From: DATBMY01 sp036554605 | GTDB lineage: Bacteria; Acidobacteriota; Blastocatellia; UBA7656 | Direction: 5' to 3' | DNA: 14,613 bases | NCBI GenBank assembly: GCA_036554605.1 | Contig: DATBMY010000220.1 | Span: 1 to 14,613, forward strand | In this document: positions 1 through 7,229 of the stretch, piece after piece | Position numbering within the stretch: position 1 is the stretch's first letter | How the letters are laid out: each line of letters opens with the position of its first letter | Program-made: the position numbers and the translations under genes | Notes under the pieces: generated by a model | What the model was told of the DNA's origin: nothing | Seen by the model: only the letters and a program-made list of their open reading frames with translations | Databases searched by the model: none

Positions 1-1
1 C

Positions 2-118
2 GATAAGATACCCGGTTCGCGCCTGAGAGTCATAGAGGGTGCGGGTCATCTTTCAAACGTCGAACGGCCCGCCGAGTTTAACCGGGCGCTGGCCGATTTC
101 CTCGATGCCATTCATTAA
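2..118 (+). CDS. Alpha/beta hydrolase, C-terminal fragment (5' end outside window)
   Basis: An open frame enters from the left edge and ends at TAA (116-118), giving 38 residues. The segment RLRVIEGAGHLSNVERPAEF followed by an amphipathic stretch ending FLDAIH is the classic C-terminus of alpha/beta hydrolase fold enzymes: a beta-strand, then the catalytic histidine in GAGH, then the last helix that begins after the ERP motif. In the family this His completes a Ser-Asp-His triad. The substrate cannot be told because the nucleophile elbow and lid lie outside the window. The next gene starts 37 bases downstream on the same strand with its own ribosome binding site, so the two may be co-transcribed. 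The family assignment is fairly safe; any specific function is not. Confidence 0.8.
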   Translation, partial: DKIPGSRLRVIEGAGHLSNVERPAEFNRALADFLDAIH

Positions 119-155
119 CGGGTATCAATGACTTGAAACAGGAGGCCCCATCACG

Positions 156-548
156 ATGTCAACAACCAGCGGAGACCCCACTCTGAAGAGCATAGCGATA
201 GTCATAGCCGCGGACGCCGCAGGGCAGATCCAGGCGCTCGGCACCGAGCCCATACACCTTTCGCCCGCCAAGCATCACAAAGTCCGATGGTGTATCTATA
301 ACAATCTCGACACTGCCGTCACTTCAATCACCATAGGTTCTTTCACGGGCAGCACGACGCCGCTTTGCGCCAATAATCCGAATCTTACCGCCGGCCCCAT
401 ACCTTCGGGGGGCGAAGCCGCCGTCTGCACCGAGACCTGTGAAGCTGCCTCTTCTCCGAGCGGCACTACCTTTCAATACAGCGTCACCATCAAAATCAGC
501 GGGAAGCCGGATATCGTGAAGAACGGGCCGAGGATTATTATTCAATAG
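156..548 (+). CDS. Hypothetical beta-rich protein with four cysteines
   Basis: This 130-residue protein is not one I recognise. The ATG at 156 has a strong ribosome binding site, AGGAGG at 140-145, with ten bases spacing, so it is a real gene. There is no signal peptide or membrane segment. The sequence alternates short beta-type strands (IAIVIAAD near 13-20, KVRWCIYNN 42-50, SITIGSF 57-63, YSVTIKIS 108-115, PRIIIQ at the end) with Gly/Ser/Pro-rich turns, suggesting a small beta-sandwich. Cysteines sit at 46, 71, 91 and 95, the last two as CxxxC; they could bind metal or pair. It lies 37 bases after the alpha/beta hydrolase gene and its stop is three bases from the stop of the convergent kinase gene. 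A cupredoxin-like or carbohydrate-binding-like fold is possible, but that is a guess. Confidence 0.75.
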   Translation: MSTTSGDPTLKSIAIVIAADAAGQIQALGTEPIHLSPAKHHKVRWCIYNNLDTAVTSITIGSFTGSTTPLCANNPNLTAGPIPSGGEAAVCTETCEAASSPSGTTFQYSVTIKISGKPDIVKNGPRIIIQ

Positions 549-557
549 CTGCTATTG
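543..557. repeat. 15-bp palindrome holding both convergent stop codons
   Basis: CAATAGC (543-549), a single T, then GCTATTG (551-557) form a perfect inverted repeat. The TAG of the 130-residue gene (546-548, +) and the TAG of the kinase gene (552-554, -) are mirror images in it, and both proteins end in Gln. There is no T-tract, so a terminator role is uncertain. Confidence 0.5.
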
Positions 558-3170
558 ATGCTGCTTGCCGCTAGATGCCATGACCAGCCTGTACTCTTCG
601 AGACCGCGAAGCGGGCCGAGGTCGGGATCGCGCTCCGCCTCCGAGCGGCTGTAGCCGTGTGAGAGTGCCCGCGCCAGCTCTTCCAAGGCCTTTTCGGAAT
701 TGCCGGCAAGCGTATAGACAACCGCCTTCTCATACATCAACGTCGTGTTATGCGGCTCAAGCCTCGCCGCCCGCTCGATTGTCTCGACCGCCTCTACTTT
801 TCTATTGAGCTTTGCCTGACAGATCGCCAGATCGCCGAGCATCCTCGCGTCATCCGGGTTCACGGCCAGGTGATCCGAGATCAGTTCAACCGCCCTGCTG
901 TACTTCTCGGTCGCGTCGCCGCTTCGGCCAACGCGCAAGTAAACGTCTCCGAGGTTGCGGTAAAGCACTTCGTCGTGCGGGTCCGTCTCAAGCGCCGCTT
1001 CGTATGCTTCTATAGCCTCTTCATACCGGCCCAGATAAAAGAGCGCCGTTCCCAGGTTCGTATAGGATACGCCGTTCGGATATATCTCCAGCGCCCGCCT
1101 GTGCATCGAGGCCGCGTCATCGAATTGTCCCAGAAGGAAGTATATGCCCCCGAGATTGTCGTAGCCCTGGTAGTTGTCCGGCTGGATCGCGATGACCCGG
1201 CGAAACTGTTCGGCCGCTTCGCGGTAACGCCCGAATATGTAATAGCAGAAGCCGAGCTTGTTGTAGTTGTCCCAGAACCCCGGGCGAATCTCTATAGCCC
1301 GCTGAAAATATCTTACCGCCCGTTCAAGGTCGCCCCTGTGCGTGTAGCAGCGGCCCAGCCATTTATGGGCGTCATTATTGAGCGGCTGCAAATCTATGGC
1401 GCGCTCGAACTCTTCTATCGCGCGCTCTACCCTGCCCGTCCCGTGATAGATGATGCCGAGCGATACGTGGACCTGCGCCTGTCTGGGGTCGAGCGCGAGC
1501 GCGCGGTCGCTTGCCGCAATCGCCCGCTCTATCCACACATCGTCGTGCGTGTCCTGATACTTTTGCCAGTAAGCCTCTCCGAGCCCGGCAAACGCGAGCG
1601 CAAATTGCTCGTCAAGCTCGAGCGCCGCGACGAACATCTGTATCGCGTAATCGATATTCTCTTCAACGTCCCATCGCTCAAGGAAGCCCCTGCCCTTTGA
1701 GTAATACTCGAACGCATCTATGTTGGCCGCCGCGGGCTTCGCTACCTCGTGGCGCAGCTTCGATGTGATTCCAACCTTTAAAGCCGTGGCCACACCTTCG
1801 CAGACGGCATCCTGCATGCGAAACATGTCCGACGCATCGCCCCTGTACTGCGCGCCCCAGATGACCGTGCCCCCCCCTATGTCTATGAGCCGCGCCATAA
1901 TGCAAATCTCAGGTCCGGCCTTCATCACTTCGCCTTCAAGCAGAATGCTCGCGCCAAGCTCTTCGGCCAGCTCCCGCGCGTTGCGGCCCTGTTCGTCAAA
2001 GCGGCCCGCCCCGGCCGCCTTCGATAAAACAGAGAGCCCGCTGATCTTCGCCAGGTCGGTGATAATCGCGTGAGCAAGCCCTATCCCCGTAAACGATACG
2101 TCCTCCGCCCCGACGCTTTCGAGCGGAAGGACGAGTACGGTTGGCGGCGTATGCCTCGCGTGCGACTGGCGCGCGGCCGATGCGACTGCCTCTGTCTGGC
2201 TGGCCCGCGCACCGAAATCGCGTAGTGATTCGAGGTCGGATTTCTCACCTGCCGCATCCTTCATCGCATCGGGCGCAAGCAGGTCGGTCTGCTCGGCGCG
2301 AGACGTAAGCCTGCCGGTGACGGTTGTATCCGCGCCGAGCTTTAGTCCCTGCAAATCTCGCTTTACCTCGGCGAACGAGCGATAGCGCACGAACCGCACT
2401 TTTTCAAGCAGCCGCTCGACCATCTCCTTGAGCTTCCGCGGCATTTGCGGCGGAAGCTGGCCGATCTCCTCTGCTTCGTCTTTGAGTATCGACGCCGCGA
2501 CATCCAGACCGTTGGCCCCCTTGAACGGCAACTTCCCGGTAACCATTTCAAAAAGAACTATGCCGAAAGAGAATATGTCCGTTCGCTCGTCAAGCTCTTC
2601 GCCCCTCAACTGCTCGGGCGACATATAGGAGAGCGTGCCCATCACCGCGCCCGACTCGGTCAGGCTTTGGACCAGCGTATCGCCAAGCGAACTTTTTTCA
2701 AGCGTCTTGGCCAGCCCGAAATCCACGAGCTTTACCTGCCCGCGGTCGGTGATCAAGATATTCTCGGGCTTTATATCGCGATGTATGACGCCGCGCGCGT
2801 GTGCTTCTTCGAGCCCTTCGCATATCTGTATTGAGATCGCCAGGATCGTTTCGGCCGTCAGAGAGCCCGCCGCAATCTGGTCCCTGAGACTGCACCCTCG
2901 AACGTATTCCATCACGATATAGGCATGCTGATCGGTCTCGCCTATCTCGAAAATCGTTACTATGTTGGGATGGTTTATGGCGGAGGCGGCGCGGGCCTCG
3001 CGCAGGAAACGCGCCTCGGCCGCGGGGACCGGCAAAGCGTGCCTTGGCATGACCTTGATGGCGACCGTCCTCAACAGCGACAGGTCTTCGGCCCTGTAGA
3101 CTTCGCCCATCCCGCCGTGGCCGATCTTTTCCAGTATGCGGTATTTAGTCAGCCCGTCAATTACATCCAT
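552..3170 (-). CDS. Ser/Thr protein kinase with TolB/FlgO-like domain and TPR tail
   Basis: An 872-residue signalling protein. The N-terminal kinase domain (about 10-280) has the glycine loop GHGGMGEVY (17-25), the ATP-binding lysine in VAIK (39), the catalytic HRDIKPEN (130-137), the Mg-binding DFG (150-152) and SPEQ (184-187), so it looks active. A Ser/Ala/Glu-rich linker follows. Residues about 345-465 (VLVLPLESVG, LGASILLEGEV, IWGAQYRG) resemble the TolB N-terminal/FlgO-like domain found in bacterial cyclase-TPR and kinase-TPR proteins. From about 485 to 840 there are some ten TPR-type helical repeats for protein binding. No transmembrane helix is visible, so it is probably cytosolic. ATG at 3170 is preferred because it sits just before the kinase fold; an in-frame GTG at 3200 would add ten residues, and neither has a well-placed Shine-Dalgarno. 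The signal and the targets are unknown. Confidence 0.93.
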   Translation of the reverse strand: MDVIDGLTKYRILEKIGHGGMGEVYRAEDLSLLRTVAIKVMPRHALPVPAAEARFLREARAASAINHPNIVTIFEIGETDQHAYIVMEYVRGCSLRDQIAAGSLTAETILAISIQICEGLEEAHARGVIHRDIKPENILITDRGQVKLVDFGLAKTLEKSSLGDTLVQSLTESGAVMGTLSYMSPEQLRGEELDERTDIFSFGIVLFEMVTGKLPFKGANGLDVAASILKDEAEEIGQLPPQMPRKLKEMVERLLEKVRFVRYRSFAEVKRDLQGLKLGADTTVTGRLTSRAEQTDLLAPDAMKDAAGEKSDLESLRDFGARASQTEAVASAARQSHARHTPPTVLVLPLESVGAEDVSFTGIGLAHAIITDLAKISGLSVLSKAAGAGRFDEQGRNARELAEELGASILLEGEVMKAGPEICIMARLIDIGGGTVIWGAQYRGDASDMFRMQDAVCEGVATALKVGITSKLRHEVAKPAAANIDAFEYYSKGRGFLERWDVEENIDYAIQMFVAALELDEQFALAFAGLGEAYWQKYQDTHDDVWIERAIAASDRALALDPRQAQVHVSLGIIYHGTGRVERAIEEFERAIDLQPLNNDAHKWLGRCYTHRGDLERAVRYFQRAIEIRPGFWDNYNKLGFCYYIFGRYREAAEQFRRVIAIQPDNYQGYDNLGGIYFLLGQFDDAASMHRRALEIYPNGVSYTNLGTALFYLGRYEEAIEAYEAALETDPHDEVLYRNLGDVYLRVGRSGDATEKYSRAVELISDHLAVNPDDARMLGDLAICQAKLNRKVEAVETIERAARLEPHNTTLMYEKAVVYTLAGNSEKALEELARALSHGYSRSEAERDPDLGPLRGLEEYRLVMASSGKQHQ

Positions 3171-3228
3171 TTTGCTGCGCCTGGATGAGGCCCTCCGCAC
3201 TCGTCACTAATAGATTAAGCATCCAAAC

Positions 3229-3243
3229 TGGCTCCAGGAGCCA
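3229..3243. repeat. Short inverted repeat upstream of the kinase gene
   Basis: TGGCTCC, one A, then GGAGCCA form a perfect 7-bp inverted repeat in the roughly 100-base gap between the amidohydrolase pseudogene and the kinase gene. It could be an operator or a weak hairpin after the pseudogene; no T-tract follows on either strand. Confidence 0.3.
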
Positions 3244-3273
3244 CTTTCACGTCGCCAGCCGAATCACCGAGCT

Positions 3274-3981
3274 TTAGCTTCGCCGCCCGCCTGCCTTCCC
3301 GGCCCATAAAGCGCGCGCCCGGGCGTCGGCTATCATCTGGCAGGTCGCGCGGCTGTCGCCCCATCTTTTTTTGGACGATACATTAAAGTGCGATATATCG
3401 ACGGGCAGGTTCGCCTGCGCTCCAACGTCCCGCATGTGTGTGGCATAAACGCCGCCGTAGCCCGCGACAATCTTCGCAAGCTCCACTATCTCGCCGGTCT
3501 TGGCGTAAGTGCCCGGCACGTATATGAGACCCGTCGAGATACCGAGGGCGCCTTCGCGCATCGCTCGCTCGACCGTCTCGCGCATGCGCTGAAGATCCTC
3601 GGCCGAAGGCTCGCGCGCTTCCTCTTTCACCGCGTCGCGGCGAACCGAGCCGTGGCCTACCAGCGTCGCGGCATTTACAGAGATGACTTTCGATTCAAGC
3701 TGCGACAGGAACCCTCCCACGCCCAGACTCGACGTGCCGCAATTGCCGGTGACTATAGAGGTCACACCCATGTAGACGAAATTCTCCGCCGCGGGATTAT
3801 GGGCAAGGCTCCCCTCAACGTACTTATGAACACCTATAAAGCCGGGGGCTACAACTTTGCCCCTCGCATCTATGACGCGGGCCGCGCTGCGAGAGTCGAC
3901 CGCGCCGACCCGCGGGCCTGTCCTGGCCGAGGTCGAGATTACCACTGAAAGCGCCAGTAAGAATGTGAGAACGGGCTTCAT
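3274..3981 (-). pseudogene. Decayed D-aminoacylase / N-acyl-D-amino-acid deacylase-type amidohydrolase
   Basis: This 235-residue frame is clearly related to exported D-aminoacylases (amidohydrolase superfamily), normally about 480-550 residues. ATG at 3981 is preferred: GGGAG lies nine bases upstream and a signal peptide follows (residues 1-19). Recognisable family segments are VIDARGKVVAPGFI (36-49), GNCGTSS with the metal-bridging Cys81, LVGHGSVRR (107-114), EGALGISTGLIYVPGTYAKT (143-162), YATHMR with His182 and ISHF with His198. Three defects are visible. About 40 residues are missing between the signal peptide and the VIDARGK segment. The metal motif normally read as DVHTHVEG is GVHKYVEG here (His52 kept, second His now Tyr54, Asp now Gly50). 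The bases coding for the stretch between His182 and His198 are shortened, and everything after ARAR near 222, including the distal catalytic Asp, is gone. It is almost certainly inactive as this enzyme. Confidence 0.75.
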
Positions 3982-4144
3982 AGTCATCTGCTCCCAAAAG
4001 GATTTTAAGAGAGACGGTGTTGATGCGCGAGAGCGCCGTCTGATCGTCGTGGATGAGAGCATAGCACAGAATCGGGCGGGTGATGAAGCAATGCGCACAG
4101 GGCATGCGGCGCGGCATCCGGGGACATTCAGGCTGGAAATGTAT

Positions 4145-4168
4145 GGGCGCGGGTTGCGGGCCGCGCCC
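4145..4168 (-). terminator. GC-rich hairpin after the flavin reductase gene
   Basis: GGGCGCGG (4145-4152) and CCGCGCCC (4161-4168) are perfect inverted repeats with an eight-base loop, starting about 21 bases past the stop of the minus-strand flavin reductase gene. The following minus-strand bases (ATACATTT) are only mildly T-rich, so it may be a weak intrinsic terminator or an mRNA 3'-end stabiliser. Confidence 0.45.
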
Positions 4169-4189
4169 GGGCCGAATTATGGCTTATGA

Positions 4190-4663
4190 TCAGGCGAGAC
4201 GCGCGTAGCCGCCGCGAAAGTAGACCAGAGGTTTGCCTTCGGCGGCAATTGTCGTCTCGACTTCCCCGACCACGAGGGTATGATCGCCGCCGGGGTATGT
4301 GTGAACGATACGGCATTCCACATGACAGAGCGCGCCGTTAAGCAGGGGCGACCCGGCGGGGCCTTCATTATAACCGACCCCGCCGAACCGGTCTGTGTCG
4401 CGCGATGCGAAGCGGCGAGAGAATATTTCCTGGTCCTCAGCCAGGATGTTAACGGCGAAGTGGCGGCCTTCGCTGAGGCTGTCGTGTATTGAAGCGCGCT
4501 TGTCTATACAGATCAGGACAAGCGGGGGATCAAGCGATAGCGAAGAGAAGGCGCTGACGGTGATGCCCTCAAGCTTGCCGTCATCTTTTTTTGTCGTAAC
4601 GACCGACACGCCGCTCGCAAACCGGCTCATCGCGGCGCGAAACTCATCCTTCGTAACTGGCAT
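4190..4663 (-). CDS. Flavin reductase-like, FMN-binding split-barrel protein
   Basis: The 157-residue product matches the flavin reductase-like domain family (HpaC/RutF-type), which binds FMN in a split beta-barrel and usually passes reduced flavin to a partner monooxygenase using NAD(P)H. Visible family signatures are FASGVSVVTT near 16-25, GITVSAFSSLSLDPPLVLIC near 33-52, a central HFAVNILAEDQ near 68-78, and a C-terminal GGDHTLVVGEVE near 124-135 followed by PLVYFRGGYARL. The length is normal for the short, stand-alone form. ATG at 4663 has GAGGTG directly upstream. It lies about 96 bases downstream of the exported TPR-like gene on the same strand, and no partner oxygenase is in the window, so the physiological acceptor is unknown. 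It is likely soluble, as no signal peptide is seen. Confidence 0.9.
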   Translation of the reverse strand: MPVTKDEFRAAMSRFASGVSVVTTKKDDGKLEGITVSAFSSLSLDPPLVLICIDKRASIHDSLSEGRHFAVNILAEDQEIFSRRFASRDTDRFGGVGYNEGPAGSPLLNGALCHVECRIVHTYPGGDHTLVVGEVETTIAAEGKPLVYFRGGYARLA

Positions 4664-4759
4664 CTCACCTCGTGTCAGTGATTCAGGGCCAGACTTCAGC
4701 CTGAAAGCCGGGGGCGCTTTGCGTGGGGCGAAGGCCGGACCTTATTGATTGAGACTCGA

Positions 4760-5785
4760 TTACTGCTGGACCTTGTACTTGTCTATAAGCTGCTGCAACC
4801 CGTCGGTCTTGCCGCCGTGCCGGAAGCTATAATACTGCTTGAGGTCCTGTAGTATGTCATCATGCAGTTTCTGGTAATCAGGCCTTCCAACGGCGAGCGC
4901 GACGGCTCGGGCATAATACTCTATGACCTGGTCCATCTTAGCGTAGGCTTCCTTGAGCAGGGAGTCGCGAAGCGGCCCTTGCCCCTGCGTGCGATGCTTC
5001 TCGGCCGCCTGCCTGTATTCCTCATTGTATATACTGCCTATCAGCACGAACGTAAAAGGGTCTTTCGGATTTAGCGAAGCCGATTTTTCGAGCCGGGTCA
5101 TCGCCTCGCCTTTATTCTGCGACATCATAGCCATCAGGCCCATCCACTGGTAGAGCCTCGGCAGCCAGACGGTCTGAAACTCCTGCCAGCGCTCGTCGCT
5201 AAAACCGGCGGGGCGGTTGCCCGACTCGATCACCTCTATAGCTTTCTTTGCCATCTCCTGGCTCTGCGGAAGGTATGCCCCGTTTCCTTGCTTCGCCTGC
5301 TCGACTCCTACCAGCGCCATCTGAGTGAGCGCCGACAGGTCATTCGGCTTTCTGGAAATGAGAGCATTCGCGACCCTGAAAGCGTCGTTATGTCTATTAG
5401 CCTTGATATAGGCGTCTATCAGCGCGGGATTGATAATGTCGGCGTCGGCGGGTTCTTTAAACATCTCCACCATGCCTTCGAGCAGCGTTATGCGCTGGGC
5501 CTCATCCGCCTTGTTAATCTCATCTATGAGGAACCCGACTACCTTAGCGCGCTCGACGCCTTTGGGGAACTTCTTTGCGTACTCGGCGGCTGCCTTGGCT
5601 TTAGTGGCGGCGTCGGGAGCTGTTTGAATCTTCTGTATAGCCTTCAACTCGGCTTCGGACGCCTGCTGAGGTTTGTCCTGGCTCTTGCCTTTATCTTGCG
5701 CCATGGCCGCCCCTGAAGCTACGGACATAGCCAGAAGCGCGAACAAGGCGAGCCTGCTCACCCTGGGAAACAGTATTGGCTTCAT
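4760..5785 (-). CDS. Exported TPR-like helical protein
   Basis: A 341-residue predicted secreted or periplasmic protein. ATG at 5785 is chosen because GAGAGGT lies just upstream; an ATG seven codons earlier has no ribosome binding site. The signal peptide is clear: basic start, hydrophobic core LALFALLAMSV, cleavage after AMA29 before QDKGK. A charged, Gln/Lys-rich linker follows, then an all-helical domain. One segment (ASLNPKDPFTFVLIGSIYNE, near residues 235-255) is a good TPR match; the other repeats are degenerate. There is no catalytic motif. The gene is divergent from another exported TPR gene at 6036 and the two may act in the same envelope process, but this is inferred only from position and architecture. 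No specific family name can be given. Confidence 0.85.
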   Translation of the reverse strand: MKPILFPRVSRLALFALLAMSVASGAAMAQDKGKSQDKPQQASEAELKAIQKIQTAPDAATKAKAAAEYAKKFPKGVERAKVVGFLIDEINKADEAQRITLLEGMVEMFKEPADADIINPALIDAYIKANRHNDAFRVANALISRKPNDLSALTQMALVGVEQAKQGNGAYLPQSQEMAKKAIEVIESGNRPAGFSDERWQEFQTVWLPRLYQWMGLMAMMSQNKGEAMTRLEKSASLNPKDPFTFVLIGSIYNEEYRQAAEKHRTQGQGPLRDSLLKEAYAKMDQVIEYYARAVALAVGRPDYQKLHDDILQDLKQYYSFRHGGKTDGLQQLIDKYKVQQ

Positions 5786-5839
5786 CTCTGACCTCTCTAA
5801 CTTCATTCTTATGGATTAATCAATGATGGTTGCGAGCAG

Positions 5840-5845
5840 GTTATA
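5840..5845 (-). promoter_or_regulatory. Possible -10 element for the minus-strand TPR-like gene
   Basis: On the minus strand this reads TATAAC, a good sigma-70 -10 hexamer about 55 bases upstream of the ATG at 5785. No well-spaced -35 hexamer is evident, so the call is tentative. Confidence 0.2.
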
Positions 5846-5956
5846 CCCGACGCTCCATCTATTGTGCTTGATGCAAGGGTGTATGGCAAGCTGGAGGCAG
5901 GCAACTCGGCGGGCGCTTACAGGAGTCTCAATCATTGGACCAAATTGTGCAAGGTC

Positions 5957-5986
5957 TTGTCGAGAATGTGTGATCGCACTTAAAAT
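5957..5986 (+). promoter_or_regulatory. Candidate sigma-70 promoter for the plus-strand TPR gene
   Basis: TTGTCG (5957-5962) and TAAAAT (5981-5986) are separated by 18 bases and lie about 50 bases ahead of the ATG at 6036, in the spacer between two divergent exported-protein genes. Both hexamers are close to consensus, but the call rests on pattern alone. Confidence 0.35.
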
Positions 5987-6035
5987 AGCATCAGGAGTAA
6001 GGGAATAATCACCCGCCCCGGAATGGAGAGATAAA

Positions 6036-7112
6036 ATGGCTAGAAGGATCTTTATGCTCTTCGCCGTCGTCGTTGTGCTCGGCGCGGCTTCCTTGTCAGC
6101 GCGCGCGCAGGATTGGGATCGGGCCGTCTCGCTTTATAACCAGAAGCAGTACCGTCCGGCGATAAAAGAATTTCACGCGGTGCTGAGGGCAAACGCCTCG
6201 GCCTGGCAGTCGTGGTATTACATCGGCGCCAGCCACTATCAGCTTCAAAGCTACGAAGACACCATCGACGCTTTTCAGAATTACCTGAAAGCCGGCGAGA
6301 AGGACGATAAGGTTCAGGCGGCCGGCAATTTCTTCATCGGCATGTCGCTCTACCAGTTGAAGCAGTATGACAAGGCCGCGCCTTCGCTCGCGCGATACAT
6401 CGACATTGCCCAAAAGACACAGCAGAAGATCGAGCCTTCGGCCCGAGCCACCCTCGGGCGCGCATACATGCATTTGCAGCGATATAACGAAGCGATCCCG
6501 GTGCTGACCGCGTCCGCGGCCGAGATAAAGGGGGACGCGACAACCTATTATTTAATAGGCTTTGCCAATCACAAGCTCGGCCGCCCGGACCAGGCGGTAA
6601 CGGCGCTCAATCAAGGACTGGGAATTTCGCCCCGAGACCCCGACACATTGTCCCTGCTGACGGAGGTCTATTATTCGCAGTTGCGCCAGAACCCGGCGGT
6701 GATAAAGCAGGTCATATCTACCGGCGAGCGGCTCATAGCCGTGCGCGACGACGAGCGGTCGTGGGTGCTGCTTGGCCAGGCTTACCTCATAGACAAGCAG
6801 TTTGCCAAGGCCGCGCCCCTGCTTGATAAGTATGCCCGCGCGCACAAGGATTCTTCGAGCGCCTGGTACAACCTGGGGCTTGCCTATTCCCGGTCCTCGC
6901 AATGGAAGCCGGCGGCCGAGGCGCTTGAGCAATCGATCAAGATCGAGCCGGCCGCTCTGAACGCGCTTCTTGAGCTTGGCTACGTCTATGAAAGCGATAA
7001 CCAGTTCGATAAAGCGCTGGTGGCTTACGAGCGCGCTTTCGAAGCATCCGGGCGACGCGACGAAACCGCCCGCGCGGGGATCGATCGCATAAATCGCCGT
7101 CCGAAATCATAA
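6036..7112 (+). CDS. Exported tetratricopeptide repeat protein
   Basis: A 358-residue protein with a signal peptide (hydrophobic core FMLFAVVVVLGAASL, cleavage after SARA24 before QDWD) followed almost entirely by TPR units. Clear repeats include AVSLYNQKQYRPAIKEFHAV (about 29-48), WYYIGASHYQLQSYEDTIDA (60-79), FFIGMSLYQLKQYDKAAPSL, YYLIGFANHKLGRPDQAVTA, AWYNLGLAYSRSSQWKPAAE, and a last unit with LGYVYESDNQFDKAL. It should fold as an alpha-solenoid that holds other proteins together in the periplasm or at the outer membrane, resembling assembly-type TPR scaffolds, but no client is identifiable. The start has GGAGAG seven bases upstream. It is divergent from the exported TPR-like gene on the minus strand, and its stop lies two bases before a G-rich inverted repeat. 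Confidence 0.9.
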   Translation: MARRIFMLFAVVVVLGAASLSARAQDWDRAVSLYNQKQYRPAIKEFHAVLRANASAWQSWYYIGASHYQLQSYEDTIDAFQNYLKAGEKDDKVQAAGNFFIGMSLYQLKQYDKAAPSLARYIDIAQKTQQKIEPSARATLGRAYMHLQRYNEAIPVLTASAAEIKGDATTYYLIGFANHKLGRPDQAVTALNQGLGISPRDPDTLSLLTEVYYSQLRQNPAVIKQVISTGERLIAVRDDERSWVLLGQAYLIDKQFAKAAPLLDKYARAHKDSSSAWYNLGLAYSRSSQWKPAAEALEQSIKIEPAALNALLELGYVYESDNQFDKALVAYERAFEASGRRDETARAGIDRINRRPKS

Positions 7113-7113
7113 G

Positions 7114-7229
7114 CAGGGGGCAGGGGTCAGTAACCGGCGGTCTGTGAGAATTGTTTTGAAATATGAAATCGCAAATTTGAGATACAAGAACTACAGACCC
7201 CTGACCCCTGCCCCCTGACCCCTGTCTGT
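7114..7229. repeat. Heptamer-based G-rich repeat with 17-bp inverted arms
   Basis: Two arms of a GGGGTCA/GGGGGCA heptamer repeat face each other. The left arm at 7114-7130 is the exact reverse complement of 7201-7217 (17 bp, 70-base spacer). The right arm extends to 7229 with four heptamer copies and is flanked by ACAGAC (7193-7198) and GTCTGT (7224-7229). The spacer is A/T-rich with GAAAT/AAATTTGAGAT patches. It sits between two convergent genes and could act as a bidirectional transcription barrier. The arrangement looks like a dispersed intergenic repeat; copy number in the genome is not known from this window. Confidence 0.7.

Noticed and set aside
750..1700. Long plus-strand open frame opposite the kinase gene
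   Set aside because: It lies wholly antisense to the TPR-coding region, has no ribosome binding site or recognisable domain, and its composition is explained by codon bias of the minus-strand gene.
3388..3948. Plus-strand frame of 186 codons opposite the amidohydrolase relic
   Set aside because: The minus strand carries clear family motifs; the plus-strand translation shows none and is a shadow.
3982..4098. Upstream ATG extending the amidohydrolase relic by 39 residues
   Set aside because: The extension is not family-like and would bury the signal peptide inside the protein; the ATG at 3981 has a good ribosome binding site.
5823..6008. 61-codon plus-strand frame in the divergent spacer
   Set aside because: No ribosome binding site, no domain, and it overlaps promoter-like elements; probably chance.
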